NCBI GenBank assembly: GCA_902729315.2 | Contig: LR746281.1 | Location: 4,090,501 to 4,154,500, forward strand | Source of the DNA: Spirodela intermedia | Lineage: Eukaryota; Streptophyta; Magnoliopsida; Alismatales; Araceae | Length of the DNA: 64,000 bases | Direction: 5' to 3' | Shown: piece by piece, positions 48,581-61,794 of the stretch | Layout of the letters: the number at the start of each line of letters is the position of its first letter | Numbering within the stretch: position 1 is the first letter of the stretch | The notes under the pieces: model-generated | Database searches by the model: none | The model's input: only the letters and a program-made list of their open reading frames with translations | What the model was told of the DNA's origin: nothing | Made by a program: the position numbers and the translations under genes

Positions 48581-48869
48581 CGCCGCCGGGGCCCTCCCCC
48601 ACTCCTTCCTCTCCACCCGGCTGCTTCTCTATGTTATCCGCCTGCGTTCTATCCCCTCAACCTTTCTTGTCTGCATTTTGAATTGAGGAGTCTGAAACCC
48701 GCTTTCGAATGGCAACCTTTGGCGCATTTTAGAAATGAGACCAGTCATCTGCTACCGTGCACTAAGTTGTGGGACCTACAGCTGCCCTCGTTCCACACAG
48801 CCGGAAGCAGCTTCTCAGGAGCACTCACTACCACACTGGATGGAACCACTAACTAGCGGAGGGCTCTAA
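48581..48869 (-). promoter_or_regulatory. TGD4 promoter region
   Basis: Just under 300 bases lie between the TGD4 start and the truncated edge of a retroelement. The TGD4-proximal side is GC-mixed. No TATA box is obvious. If complete, this is a short promoter with a transposon at its back. Confidence 0.45.
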
Positions 48870-51800
48870 ATTTAGTTTTCCTAATTTTAGTTTTATTTTT
48901 CACTTTTCATTAGTTAAAATTTATTTAAATAGGTTAAAATTCAAAATAAAATGTCATAGTAATATAACCACCTTTTAAGAGGGGGGGTGTCTAACACAAT
49001 ATTTTTGATATTATGGACTCAAGATCACTCCATTGATGATTCAAGGTTTAAAGCTTCAAAATTTTGTGAATTCAAGGTGACAAAACTTTCACAAGTCTTG
49101 TTTCATGTAGATTCAAGGATATGATTTCATCTCCACACAGTGTAGGTTGCAACATGTAGTATTAGATCTAAGATTCATGATCTAGATTAATATCTAAAGA
49201 TATCATGAGATAATGGCTTACATATTAATAAGAACGAAGTTCATTAGGTATGTCTCCTTTCTTGGATGGAAATTCTATTTCAAGAATGTATTGCTAAGAA
49301 ATTTGAAGATATGAATAATACATTTAAGTAGACTTTATCTCATATATCTATTCTAAAACTTTATTCACATATCTTAGATTTTGGGATTCTATTACCAACA
49401 AAACTTTGAATGACACGTAGTTCAAAAAGTAGATTTAAAGATGGTGATAGTAGATATTTTTACATGAAAATCAGTTTACCTAGTTTTAATGGTTGTTTGA
49501 AAATTGAGAAAATCTTTGATTGAATATTAGAGATTGAAATATTTTTTGAATAAATAAAAATTAGTGATGAAAAACAAATGAAATTAGTTGCTTATAAATT
49601 AAAGGACCGAGCTTCTACCTAGTGAGATCAACTTCAATCCCTCATACCAGATCAAGCAAAGATTGAGTTCGTAATTGAGATAAAATGAAGAAATTACTTA
49701 AATCTATTCTTTTTTCATAAGATTATGACTATAATTTTGTATCAGTAATATATAATCATAGACAAGGAAATAGATCTATGTTAGAATATACTGAAAATTG
49801 AGAAGTAAGTTGAATTTACTCCAAAAACTATTGATGTTTATAACCCTATTATCAAATCTTATGATTGTAATAAACACAACTCAAATGTTTGTCTAAAATG
49901 TGATGTAGTAAATTTTGGAGTAATAACTTAAGAAGATGAGAATAATGATTTAGAAAATATTGAAAATTTTCAAACGAAAGGAGGAACATCCACAATGAAA
50001 TATTATATTCAAAACAAAATGTTATATTCATGTGACATAATTATTGACTTTGGTAGTAATGAAAACATTGATTATTCAGTTATGATCTGAAAATTCAGAT
50101 TGAAAACTAAAACTATCTACATTCATGCAAGATTGATTAGATAAAGAAGGATTTTGAAACAAGAGTCACATACTTACCTATTGAATTTTTCAATTAATGT
50201 GATTAACATGGATGTATGTCATTTTATTTTAGGTAGACTTTAGCAATTCGACTTAGATGTGGATTATCAAGGTAAGGAAAATAATACATTTTCTATAAAA
50301 TAATCAGAAATTTATTCTATGCCCTATAAAAGATAGTGATTTTTCAAATACTATGAAGGATAAAAGAAATAGGTAATGATGATTAATAGAAAACAACTCT
50401 TTGGCAACTTGAATGAAATGTTTGAATTATTTGTGCAGGTAAAAAGATGAATCATACCTTTGAATTCTCAAATTCTATAGCTAAGGTTGTTCAAATCATA
50501 CCTTTAAATTATTTCACTATCATCCTAGATTTTTCAAATCATCTTGTTCCCCTAAGAGATATACATCAACATATTGATTTAACTCCAAGAGCAATTTCCA
50601 AAAATTATCTCACTATTGAATAAATCTTGATGAAATCAAAATTTTGAAAAGAACATACCAAAAAATTACTAGAAAAAGGTCCGATTTGTGAAACTGTGAG
50701 CCCCTACCCATTCCTTAATAATTAGCTCCAAAAAAATATGGAAGCTGACATGTCTATTGATAGATAGAGTAATTAACAAGATTACCATTAAATACAAATT
50801 TTAAAGTCAAAGATTAGATGAAAAGTATATCTCATTGTATGCTTCTATGCTCTATGGCTCAAAATCTTTATCTAAAGTTTATATGAAAAGTGGCTATAAT
50901 AAAATCTAAATTCTTCCTAGTGACAATTAAAAATAAATTTTAAGGCAAAAGTAAGACATTATGAATAATTGTTTATGTCATTTAATTATCAAAAATCTAA
51001 AAAATATTTATGAAGATGAGGAACTAGGTACACAAAATTATTTATTTGAAGGTTATTTTAATTTATCTTTATAACATCCAAATATATAATACCAAAAATT
51101 AAGGTCATATTTTCACTTGAAATTCAAGCTAAAAATTTTAGACTAAAATAAATGATTTAAAAATTATGTCAAATATAATTTTATGATTTCAAATTTAGTC
51201 TTGTTCAGGTATGTAATCAATACAAATGTCATCAAACTTGATGAAGAGAAGATACAAGCTATCAAAGATTGGCCAATATGTAAAAATGTACAAGGAGTGC
51301 ATAGTTTTTTTCGGTTAACCTTTTTATATAAAATATTTATAATAAAATTTATTTTTTTTATTATGACTTAAGTTACTAAATGTATGAATTAATAAAAAAA
51401 ATTAGATAGAGACAACAAATAAAATGTTCATTCTCATTAAAAAAAATGCCCTACTCTAGTAGTAACTCTCCTAAATTATGGTAAATTATTTGGGATTGAA
51501 TGAGATATTAGTTATGGGGGTAGGTGTTGTCTTATCCCAAGAAAGTAATCCAACTACTTTTGACAAGAAAAACTCAATAATGCAAGAAAAGTGGACAAGT
51601 TATGAATAAGAGTTTTATGTTTTGGTTAAAATATTACATATTTGAGAGCACGATCTTATTCAATGAGAATTTATTTTATATTCTAGTCATCAGGCTTTAG
51701 AGACCATTAATAATCAAATTGGTGTGAGTAAAATCCATGGAAGATGGGTTTCATTCACTAAAGATTCATTTTTATCATCAAACACAAATCAGATGTACTT

Positions 51801-53410
51801 AGCAAAAAATCAGCATTTCAATTCCTTTTTTAATATAATTATTGATTTCAATGTATCAAATTAGTTATGTTAACTCACAACATGAGAAATTGATATGTGA
51901 ATTACATATCTGAGGATTAAGATGACATTTTGGGTGAGACAAAACTAGGTTAGTACAAAAATGCTATTTTTGACCTCAATTATAGAAGGATGTGAAAAAT
52001 CGTATGCAAATATGCTAGATTTACCAAGTGAACCAAGGACAATGGAAAAATACTAGATTTTATACTCCATTTCTAATTCCAAAGTGAGTATATGTTAATA
52101 TGTCTATAGATTTGATTTTAGGATTATGATAAACTTTGAGGAAAGCAAACCATTTTGTGGTTGTAAATCATTTTTCAAATATTACACATTTTATTTTACA
52201 CAATAAGACAATTGATGCAATATAGATAGCCAATTAATTTTTCAAGGAGATATTTTGTTTCATTAGAATCTCATAATTAATTACATTATATCTAGATTAA
52301 AAGTTTCTCTCACATTTCTAGTATACTCTTTGGAATAGGTTCAATTTTGTTTAAAATTTAGCACTACAAATCAGCTCCAAACATATGATCAATTAAATAT
52401 AAGTGGTCAACATGATACTTGGCAACATAATTCATTATATTTTTTGAGAAGAATAAAATAACAAGATTTTTTCTTAGCTCAAGCAGAATTTATTTATAAT
52501 TCTATAGTAAGTTATTTTACTAAGTCTCTAGTTTCTATTATTCATTATTTTCTTTCAAAATTCTCTCTATATTTGATAGATTTATCCATAATAATAATAA
52601 ATAAAATATAAAAACATATTAAGATAATACAAGAAAGTGACAAGAAATATCTTTAAACTAATTTTACTAATTATAAGGAGAATGTTGATAAAAAGAAAAA
52701 AAGATGTAATTATAATAGATTTGAGAAAAGATACTCGTATCTAGTAGTTATTGCAAACTAAGTTTGAATAAATATGAACCATTGGGGGTACTCTCAAAAA
52801 TTATTTACAATACCTACATCATTAACTTGTGATATATAATGTTATGAATCTATCTAGCTATTATCTAGAAATATATGAAGACTTGGGGACAAGTTCTTCC
52901 AAAATAGGAGAGACTTATGTAATGCATTTATGGCCCAAGTTGGTTCAATTCTAATCCAAATTAGCCCAATAACAAATATGGCGCATAATAAAATACATTT
53001 GAACCACTTCCAACTTTAGTTTTCTGGGTTTTATTTTTTATTTCTCACTTTTAACTAATTCAAAATTAATGTTTCATGATAATAGAACGGTATTTTTAGG
53101 AGCAGTCTAATTAATTTTAAAACTATTTAAAGTCCACCTTACATATCTTGAAGCATTTAATTTATTCAAGAATTATTTCTCTTCTAAGGTTTTATCTCTC
53201 TACTGTAGATTTTGGTTCCTCCTTTGTGGATTCAAGGAACCCTTTTGTCCTTGTGTACTCAAGGTCATTTGTTTGTGGATTGAAAAGTTGAACGTTCAAA
53301 ATTCTATTGATTTGAGATAAGAAAATATTTTCAAAGCTGATTTCTTGTAGATTCAAGGGCATGATTTCATCTCGACACAACTCATGTTCGAAAACTTTCA
53401 TGAAGTCATA
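48870..53410 (+). mobile_element. Decayed chromovirus-like gypsy retrotransposon
   Basis: A truncated 5' LTR (48870-49154) and a 3' LTR (52918 to about 53410) share TTTAGTTTT-, GATTCAAGG- and CATGATTTCATCTC-phrases. A mutated tRNA-Met site (GTAGTATTAGATCTAAG, for TGGTATCAGAGC) follows the 5' LTR at 49156. Internal + strand blocks in order: VPLRDIHQHIDLTP and EKGPICETVSPYPF (reverse transcriptase, 50.5-50.7 kb), VIKLDEEKIQAIKDWP (51.2 kb), EKLNNARKKWTSYE and HGRWVSFT (RNase H, 51.6-51.75 kb), then integrase remnants to 52.5 kb. Before the 3' LTR a GGGGACAAG...GGAGAG tract matches the chromovirus end. Stops occur throughout. Confidence 0.75.
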
Positions 53411-55515
53411 TTCAATCTACAATACTTATAATGATTGATTTTTAGTCATCTATTATAGAAGATGAATCAATTTGATTATAATGGATAAAGAAATATTTGA
53501 AATTTTTGATAAATTATATAAGTAAAGTGAATGGTTGTAGATATTAATAATACTTTAGAATTTTTTATATTTCCTTTGATGATCTTAACATATACATATC
53601 ATCTTATGGATTTCATAGCCAATAAACATTAACTAAGTAGATTGATAAGAAAGGTTATGATACTCATCCCAAGGAAGTTGGACAAGATAAAGACCATTGA
53701 GGAAAAGATGTTAAGAAATAGAGGCTTTGGGCGGCCAACTTTGTAAATAGTTAGTGATTTATCAAAGATGAATTTGGATTGTGTCATCTCAAAAAGTTAG
53801 AGGGACACTTCCATTCATTACGTGTTATGTTGAGAACATGCCTATCTTATTTCACCAACCTCATTAATTTAAATATAGGATAGGATTTGTGCAAATTCAA
53901 AAGTAATGAAAGAGACTTGCTCTTCCAACTTAGCAATAACTAGAACAAGGAGATCATTCTAGGATAACTAAACTATTACTTATTCTATTTTTAAACATGA
54001 GAGACAATTTATTTGATTTAGAATGACAAACAATCCACCCATTTGAAACATCTGTACAAACAATCCCATTTTTGCATTTATAAGTAAAAAGTTACAAGGT
54101 GAAAATATCACTTTAAAATTATCTTCTACACCAAGAAAAATGATATCAATAGAAAATTTAGTAATAAAAAATAGATATCACTGATACAAGTGATGCAATA
54201 TTGTTTCTTATTACTAATGTAGACACTAAGATGTAACTATGAACTATAGCAAAACAAGAGTTTCCAAACATGTGGAACTGGTTTGAGTTTGTAGAGATTA
54301 AAAACCCTACTAGAGAAGTTTTACTTGAGATACTCACTAATGATAAAGTCAATTAGATCACTAATGGTTTGAGGTATATCCACTGGTATCAATGTTGAGG
54401 GAGACATTGACAATCTAAGAGTTGTCTAGAATTCTTAGACACATAATGGAGATAAAATCCCTCTCCCCATAATAGAGAAAATAACCCTTAGTTTTTTTTA
54501 TAATCTCCATCAATTCATCCATATTGTTGATAAGAATATCACTGCACATTAACTCATACTATATTTCTTCTTATAAATTAATGCCACATGATTAGTATTA
54601 ATTTATTTTGATATTAATCATGAATGTCTCGCATAATTTAGGAACTAGTGACCAATTAATCAACTTTTACAGCCACTTCTTTAGAAACCAATTTCACTTT
54701 TTTTTCTCTTGTAGTTCTTATACAATCCAAAATGTTGATTCTCACATTTTTACATATAATACAATTATACTAAAGCCATACATTTAAAAAAATATTATTC
54801 CTAAACATTTGATGACCTTTGATCATTATGAGCAAACAAGACCATCATATACCATGCAAATGAATGGTTACGTGCACAAGTTCTCTTGAGGAAGATGCAT
54901 CTTCAAGTATGGTGGCCATCAAGGTACACCAAAGATCAACAAAGAGCTTGATCAAGGTTAACAATGGCATGAAACCCTACACATAGTGTGCACTACCATG
55001 TCAGCATGAGAGTGGGCCATTGAGTACTGAGGCAACATGAATGGGCTGTAATGCCCCATCTTCAATGTGAGATATCATAGGCTCATTACAAACTTTGTAA
55101 AAGGAGGAAAAGTAATTCGCAAAAGAAGGCAACACAAGAGCAAAATTATATCTCAAAAAATAGGAAACAGTCCTACCAAAATAATCATTATTAAATAGGA
55201 AAATAAAATTTTCGCATATTTGACAGCAATAGTCTTCTTTCCAGCCCCATATTACATAGGTCACTAAATAGGAACTAGTAGAGATGCCCCACCTCCTGCT
55301 AGACAAGATGATACATGCAGCATAGTACGTTGTTGTGAAGTATTGTATCCAACTATATCGGTGCATCACTTTTGGCAAGCATAACACTAGTGCTATAACA
55401 CATCAAGTGGGTGGAAGGTTCATGCAAAACATATGCACAACAAGAACACAAAAAATACTGTGAAGTGTCATACAACAGTAGAGGAGGCAAAACATAGCAT
55501 GCAGCATCATGGTTG
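53411..55515. other. Unassigned AT-rich intergenic DNA
   Basis: No recognisable coding domain or terminal repeat. The longest frame (55001-55387, minus, 128 codons) has no motif I know and is probably chance or part of a decayed element. Confidence 0.4.
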
Positions 55516-55783
55516 TGTTGAAATATTGTGTAAATACTACATTAATAGTTGGGGTAAAGTGTATCAAGTGCTTCACTTAAAGAAGTATGTGAACATCAAC
55601 TCTATGTCTCAAGATGTAAAGCTCCTTCACCCATGGATCTGTTATAAATAACAAACCCCTCTCTCGATGTAAACATATCTTAAAGGAATTTTTCCCTCAT
55701 ATGTTCTGAATAGAAATTATATTTTTCTCTTCCACGAGGTTTGTCATTCTTCAACAAACAAGGGAACTAGAGAAAATTCAACA
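55516..55783 (+). repeat. 5' LTR of the copia element
   Basis: Begins TGTTGAAATATTGTGTAAA and ends TTCAACA, with GGGAACTAGAG near its end where the partner has GGAACTAGTC. It is longer than the 3' copy because of small indels. Confidence 0.8.
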
Positions 55784-55994
55784 TGCTATTAGAGTTAATT
55801 CAAGTGTGATTGCTCCTTTCTTATTATCTCTTTTTGTAAAAGAGATTATGTTGCTTATGTGAGTCTTTTCTTGAGGACTTGGAAAATGAACATCGTTCTT
55901 TGAGCCCCTTCTCAAGGTGATTATTGATTTTCCTTTGAAGATGTATGAGAATTATGTTTTTTGCTTAATAAGCAGTTGTTCCTATTTCGATTTA

Positions 55995-56860
55995 TGGTTT
56001 TTCTATATGTCTAAAGGAGAAGAGACCTCAATAAGTGACGTCTCTACCACCATTATAGATGTCAATCTTGTATCATCAAGATTGATGATTGAACTCCCTA
56101 CCATGCCTACAAAATTTAAGTTGACTAAATATAATCTCATCCAGTGGTCAGAATAATTAGGGAGGTTCTGACTACTAAAGGGATGCAACATCATCTAGAG
56201 GAAACTACACCAAATCTAATGTTAAGGCAATGTAGAAAATGGCAAGAGGAGGATGCCTTCATGAAGAAATGGATCTATGGAACAATGAGTCCCCATATCA
56301 GTAAATATTTTTTCTTTATGAAAACTACTAAAGATTTACAAGGAACATACCCCAAACATCCAATTACATTTTCTAACTGAAATGGAATAACTATTTTGAA
56401 GTTGTTTTCTTGAACTCGTTCTCAAATGAATTTCAAGGCTATTCAATGAAAAATAATGAGTCACACATATGAAATGAAGATAAAATCTCAATCAATAGCT
56501 CAAGGTTCGAAATTAGTGATGGGGTACACATGAGAACTTAAAAACCTATGGCAGATGCTTGATTATTATCTTGTTCTTAGGACAAAACAAGCCAAAGAAA
56601 TTTCTATATTGCAAAATTTCATAGAATGAAGGCATATCTTTAAAATTCTGGTTGGTTCGAGTCCTCTTTTTTATCATATCAAACAACAAAGTCTAAGACA
56701 TGAAAGGAGACCAAATTTGAATGAGGTGATATCAATTGTATTGAATGAAGAGAATCGTCAAAAATTGATGTTGTCTACTCAAAAGTCAAGTAATATAGTA
56801 TTTTTAGCAAAAGAAAGTGACTAAATATTTTCTATCATTGTAAAGAAAATTCAGTAAAAG
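55995..56860 (+). pseudogene. copia gag fragment
   Basis: The + strand shows LPTMPTKFKLTKYNLIQWSE (the KL...NY..W..V block of copia gag), then CRKWQEEDAFMKKWIYGTM (W...D......I..S). Later blocks (LQNFIE..HIFKILVGS, DYHLVLRTKQ) are shifted in frame. It stops where the insertion begins. Confidence 0.7.
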
Positions 56861-58310
56861 TCGTTGTATATTAAATCACGTAAATCTAAAATTTATAAAA
56901 CAAGAAAATATAAATTTTCAGATATTTAGAATTATTTCTAAATAAATATATCAATTATAATTTAATAAACCTTCCAAAAATAGTAGTAATTTTCCAAGTC
57001 TTCCTTGCCACGCAGTAGCAGCAAGCCCCCATGAGAAGCATGCTAGTGGATACTACGATGGGCAATGCGAAATGTTGGAAAATAAGCCAATTTAGAATAA
57101 TTTAATTTATAGGATTTTTCCAGGTCAAACAAAAGAAAGATAAGAAATTATTTAATTATATTTATAATTTTCAATTGATAGATAATTTTTTAGATTTTTT
57201 AATTTCGAAAATTCATTTTAAAAATAATTTTAAATGAGACATTATGTATTATGATGTCAGTCGATGTCAACTCGCAAAGAACACCCTCAAATTCAAGTCG
57301 CCAAAAATACATTGACTCGTATTCTTAAATTCAAAACCAAAATACTTAGAAATAAACTTTGATTTGAAAAGAAGAATTGTTCTAACACAATGTAGAAGTG
57401 AATGGAACTTTTTATAAATGAAAATAAAGTAAAATCATGCAAAGATTCAAGTTTTATGAAAGAATGGGCAGAATGGTCGACAATCGAATTTTCACCTGAA
57501 TTCGATTGATTTGTGCAAGCACGGTGCACCAAATGGATTCCTACACAATCTCCAATCGATGAATGACAATCCCAATAATTGTCACTTGCTAGAACCGGTT
57601 GACAGTGGTGGTTCAACTCTGAGCATGCCACGGTGTTCAGAGAAGGATTCTCAGAAGAAATTCTTCGCCATTTGTGTCAGGCGAAAAATGGGATGAGTTC
57701 ATGGATGAAGTTTAGCTTCTATAGCAACTGAATCAGGGAGAAGTCAAGAAGAAATCTATCACTTATATTGGATAGATGATTTGGGCAAATCTGGCATTCG
57801 TCGCCACCGGAGGAAAGCAAAAATGGTTGTGTAGCATGACAGATTGATCGAAGATACCCCCTTCTTCCTCCTCCAGCATTTTTTCATCATCTTGTGCATT
57901 AATTACATTGATTTCCTTGAATCATCTGTCAAACTTCTCGCTATATTTGTTACATCTGTCACTGATGTGGAAAACCTAAAAAAATTAGTATCATATTTTA
58001 ATTTTATTATTATATTATTTTTATTTATCATAATAAGTTGAGGAAAAATCAAGAAAACTCAGGAAAAATTCAGAAATAAATGCAATTAACATAGAAACAT
58101 TTTGATAATAATATTAATCATTGGAAAAACCTATCAAAATATTTTCTAGTCAATTTCAGCTGTAATTTTTAGAAATTAACAATATAACCACATAAATAAG
58201 TTTAATCTCATTTTTTCTAGATTAAAGGAATTTCTAAATATTTCTATAAAATTAAATAAGAAATTATTAAATATTAAGAATTTTATCATATAATTAATGA
58301 GAGCTATCAC
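56850..58310 (-). repeat. Divergent LTR of the element A family inserted in the copia element
   Basis: The first 150 bases (TTGTATATTAAATCACGTAAA, then TATTTCTAAATAAATATATC-like) match the LTR ends at 1627 and 9417. The far end (TAATTAATGAGAGCTATCA) weakly resembles their other end (TAACTCATGATAATGAAGACTTATCA, shortened). The middle is unlike them. It splits copia gag from its zinc knuckle and so was inserted after the copia element. No target duplication is recognisable. The frames at 57511-57696 and 57844-58041 are not meaningful. Confidence 0.5.
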
Positions 58311-58394
58311 CAAGACACACCATTAAATAAATAGAATATCAAAATCATCAATCATCATCTATACAAGGGAAGAACTAAAAAAATGATTATAAAT

Positions 58395-59000
58395 AATCTA
58401 AGGTGCACCTATTGTAGAAAACCTTGTCATACCAAGGAGTAATATTATAAACTCCATGATAAACCATGGAATTTTAAGAATTGAGTGAATCAATTTTGCA
58501 TGGTGACTGATTCTTCATTCAATCAAAAGTCTGAACAAACAAAGCCAAGAAATATTGATTCAACTCCATCAAGCAAAGTAGAGAAACTTCACCTTGAATT
58601 AGAGCAATTGAAGGCAATGGCAACACAACTTTCACAGCCATCAACAAGTCATCAAATTGGTGAGTTTCACTCTTCTCCTTGTGTTCGAGCTCCATCCCAA
58701 GATATTATTAAATGTTGGGCAATAGACTCAAGAGCAACATATCATATGACAAATTCATCATATCATTTCATTAACTACACTCCATGTTCCAATGACCAAA
58801 AGGTGTATACTATTGATGATACACTTCTCATGGTTGTTGGGATTCAAGACCTCACTCTTGAACCTTTAGGAATCCTCATCAAAATTCTCCATGTTCTCAA
58901 ACTTTTCACCAACCTTATTTATGTAAAAAGCCTTGTTAAAAACACACTTTATCATGCCCCATTTGACAAAGATCTTTTTATTATCCTTGATAAGGTCTAG
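58395..59000 (+). pseudogene. copia zinc knuckle and protease fragment
   Basis: CTYCRKPCHTKE then YYKLHDKP at 58.4 kb is a damaged CCHC knuckle with its last cysteine lost. The frame 58485-59000 (171 aa) carries a Ser/Gln-rich linker and CWAIDSRATYHMTNSS. This is the copia protease site, with the catalytic DSGA changed to DSRA. Confidence 0.85.
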
Positions 59001-59025
59001 AAATGGGGATTAGAGTTGCTAGAGA

Positions 59026-59990
59026 ATGAAGACACTTTACATCTTTGAGGGATTTAGTCAAACTTATCTTATGGAAGTGGATCCAACTCTAGGACGTCAC
59101 AAAGATCTGAGTCACATTCAGCTCCTTCATCAAAGATTAGGCCATCCTTATTTTGCTGTTATGAAGAGTTTTCTTCCTGCTTTGTTTCAAAAGATGTCTA
59201 TAAAAACACTTAAGTATGATATATATGAACTGTTCAAACATACTCTATTTTCTTTCCAATTAAAAATGAAAAGAGTGAGATACATTTATGTTGCATCCAT
59301 AGTGATGTTTGGGGACTATGCCTCAATATAGATCTACTAGGTAATAAATGGTTTGTTCCTTTTATGGATGACTGCACCCATTGCATGTTGGTCTTTCTTC
59401 TTAAGTAAAAATCTGAAGTTTCAATTGCACTAAAACATTTTTGTGCAGTGATCAAAACCTAATTTGATAATCCTAAAAAGAAATTCAGGTCAGATAATGC
59501 TAAGGAATACTTCAACAATGGTTTGGAATTTCTTTCTTCAGGCTGAGGGTGTCATTCACAAGTCTTCAAGTGTTTACACTCCTCAACAAAACGAATTAGC
59601 AGAAAGAAAAAATCAACACCTCTTAGAGGTTAGATGATCATTTTTGTTTCATGTGAGTGCACCCAAAAAAATTTGGGGTGAAGCTATCTTAACAGCAACA
59701 TATTAAATAAATTGTCTTCCCACTAGAACCTTGGATTTTCAAAGTCCTATGAAGAAGTTAGCTTCTTATTTCCCTCTTAATCATATTCATATCTCATTAG
59801 AGCCTTGCACATTCAAATGTCTCATTCATTCATAATCATAATCTAGCTAAAGGTAAATTAAATCCAAGATCCTTCAAATGTATGTTTGTTGGATTTTCAA
59901 TTACTCAAAAAGGGTATCATTGTTGTCATCCATCAACTCAAAAATTATTTTAAAATATAGATGTGTACCTTTCATTAATCTATTATTTAT
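59026..59990 (+). pseudogene. copia gag-pre-integrase and integrase fragments
   Basis: LLHQRLGHPYFAVMKSFLP is the H..LGH....L...LP block that precedes integrase. Further on come the remains of the integrase core: FDNPKKKFRSDNAKEYF, then HKSSSVYTPQQNELAERKNQ (SC..TPQQNGVAERKNRH). Frame changes and stops separate the blocks. Confidence 0.8.
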
Positions 59991-60449
59991 TCCCAGAAAA
60001 TTCTCAAGAAATATCTTTGGCATTTCCACCTTTACTTAATTTTTCCCCGTAAGGAGTTTCTTCTCTTCTAAGTTAAATTATTCTACCAATTCATGTGCCT
60101 AACCAAAGTTCATCTCTTTCTTCTCCACTTCTTGAAAAACTCATATTTGGTCAGGTTTATTTCAGGACACAAGTACCTTCAAATTCTAGATCAGCCCAAG
60201 ACCTTGAACTGGCCTTAATTAATGACCAAAAAATCACATTTATCCCTATAGGAAATCCTACCATTCCCCAATCTAATGACCTTCTTATTATCCTTAAGAA
60301 ACCTCCAAGGGCTTGTATAAAACACCTATTATACCCTTCAACAAACTTTATTTCCTATCATAAATTTTCTTCATCTTATAGAACTTTTTTCGCTACCTTG
60401 GACAATATTACTATTCTAGTTAATATTTCAAAAGCTCTCTCTAAGAAAG

Positions 60450-61582
60450 AGTGGAAATAAGTCATGGATGATGAGATGCATACTCTTGAGAGAAACAATA
60501 CATGGCAACTTGTACCTCTCCCTAAGGATAAATGAGCAATTAACTATAAATAGGTTTATTCTATAAAATGTAATGTTGATGGATCAGTTGAAAGGTTCAA
60601 GGCCAAACTTGTAACAAAATGATATATATAAGTTTATGGAATTAACTTCCATGAAACTTTTTCTCATGTGACAACAATGAATACAATCATAATTATTTTG
60701 TCATCAGCTACTATTTTTAGTTGGAATATCCAACAATATGATGTGAAGAATGACTTTCTTCTTGGGGATCTTACTGATGAAGTATATATATATATTATCC
60801 ACCTAGTTATAGAGGACATTTACCATCTAACACTGTTTGTAGACTAAGAAAGTCATTGTATAGATTGAAATAGTCTCCATACACATCATTTAGATTTTTT
60901 TTTACTATCATGACAAACTTTGGTTATTGTCTTAGTAATGCTGATCACACATTATTTTTCAAATATATTTCATCAAGAGGAGTTACTATACTCCAAGTCT
61001 TATGTTGACAACATTATAATTACTAAAAGTGATGACATTAAATAAGAAAAATTGAGTAAATATCTTGCCAAGGAATTTCATATCAAGATGTTGGGCCGTC
61101 TTAAATATTTTTTAGGCATTGAGGTGGCTCATTCTTCTAAGGGCATATTCATCTCTCAACAAAAGTATGTGACAGATCTTCTAAAAGATATCAAAAAGTC
61201 TGCATACAATCTTATGATGTTTTTGGAAGAAAATTTGGTTACTTGGCACAACAAGAAACATAATGTTGTTTCTCGCTCAAGTGCAGAAGCAAAATTCATA
61301 GCACTTATGCATGAAATGTGTGAATTACTTTGGGTGAAAATTTTACTCTCTAACCTAAATATTTTATTTTCAGGTCATATGAAGCTTTACTGTGACAATG
61401 AATCTACAATCAATCTTGTGCACAATCTAATTCAACATGATTGCACAAAGCATGTAGAGATATATATTCCCTACATCTCCACTCAACATCAATTGACTAA
61501 TTTGCTGACAAAGAGTGTCTCTAGGACAACTACAACAAGTGCTCTCAAGTTAGGAATGGATGATATCCACTCACTAGCTTGA
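60450..61582 (+). pseudogene. copia reverse transcriptase and RNase H fragments
   Basis: QQYDVKNDFLLGDLTDEVY matches the Q.DV.NAFL.G.L.EEVYM block of copia reverse transcriptase. The 61052-61582 frame begins YLAKEFHIKMLGRLKYFLGI and continues with FISQQKYVTDLL. A deletion then joins it to RNase H: VVSRSSAEAKFIAL (the SRSSAEAEYRAL block), LYCDNESTINLVHN and TKHVEI. The segment between these, including the ADWAG block, is missing. Confidence 0.9.
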
Positions 61583-61589
61583 AGGAGAG

Positions 61590-61794
61590 TGTTGAAATAT
61601 TGCGTAAATACTGCATTAGTACATATTGTGTATGTCTTGAGATATAAGACTATGTCTAGAACCTTCTCCCACAAGTTTGTTATAAATAATCAACCCACTC
61701 TCATTGTAAACAAATCTTGAAAGAATTTTTCCCTCATGTGCTTTGAATAAAGTTCCATTTTTCCCTTCCGCGAGAAGGTAGGAACTAGTCAACA
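61590..61794 (+). repeat. 3' LTR of the copia element
   Basis: Starts TGTTGAAATATTGCGTAAA directly after the purine tract and ends GTCAACA. It aligns with 55516-55783. Confidence 0.8.

Larger units (their letters stand above)
55516..61794 (+). mobile_element. Ty1/copia LTR retrotransposon, interrupted
   Basis: LTRs of about 268 bp (55516-55783) and 205 bp (61590-61794) both start TGTTGAAATATTG and share GTAAACA and TTTTTCCCTCAT blocks. A purine tract (GAAGGAGAG, 61581-61589) adjoins the 3' LTR, and a mutated tRNA-Met site (GCTATTAGAGTT) follows the 5' LTR. In order: gag (56.03-56.85 kb), insertion (to 58.31 kb), zinc knuckle (58.4 kb), protease, gag-pre-integrase, integrase, reverse transcriptase and RNase H. 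This is copia order with integrase before reverse transcriptase. Stops and frameshifts are frequent. No target duplication is seen. Confidence 0.85.

Noticed and set aside
55001-55387. 128-codon minus-strand frame
   Set aside because: Contains no recognisable motif and is rich in aromatic and Ser codons as expected from AT-rich DNA; not called as a gene.
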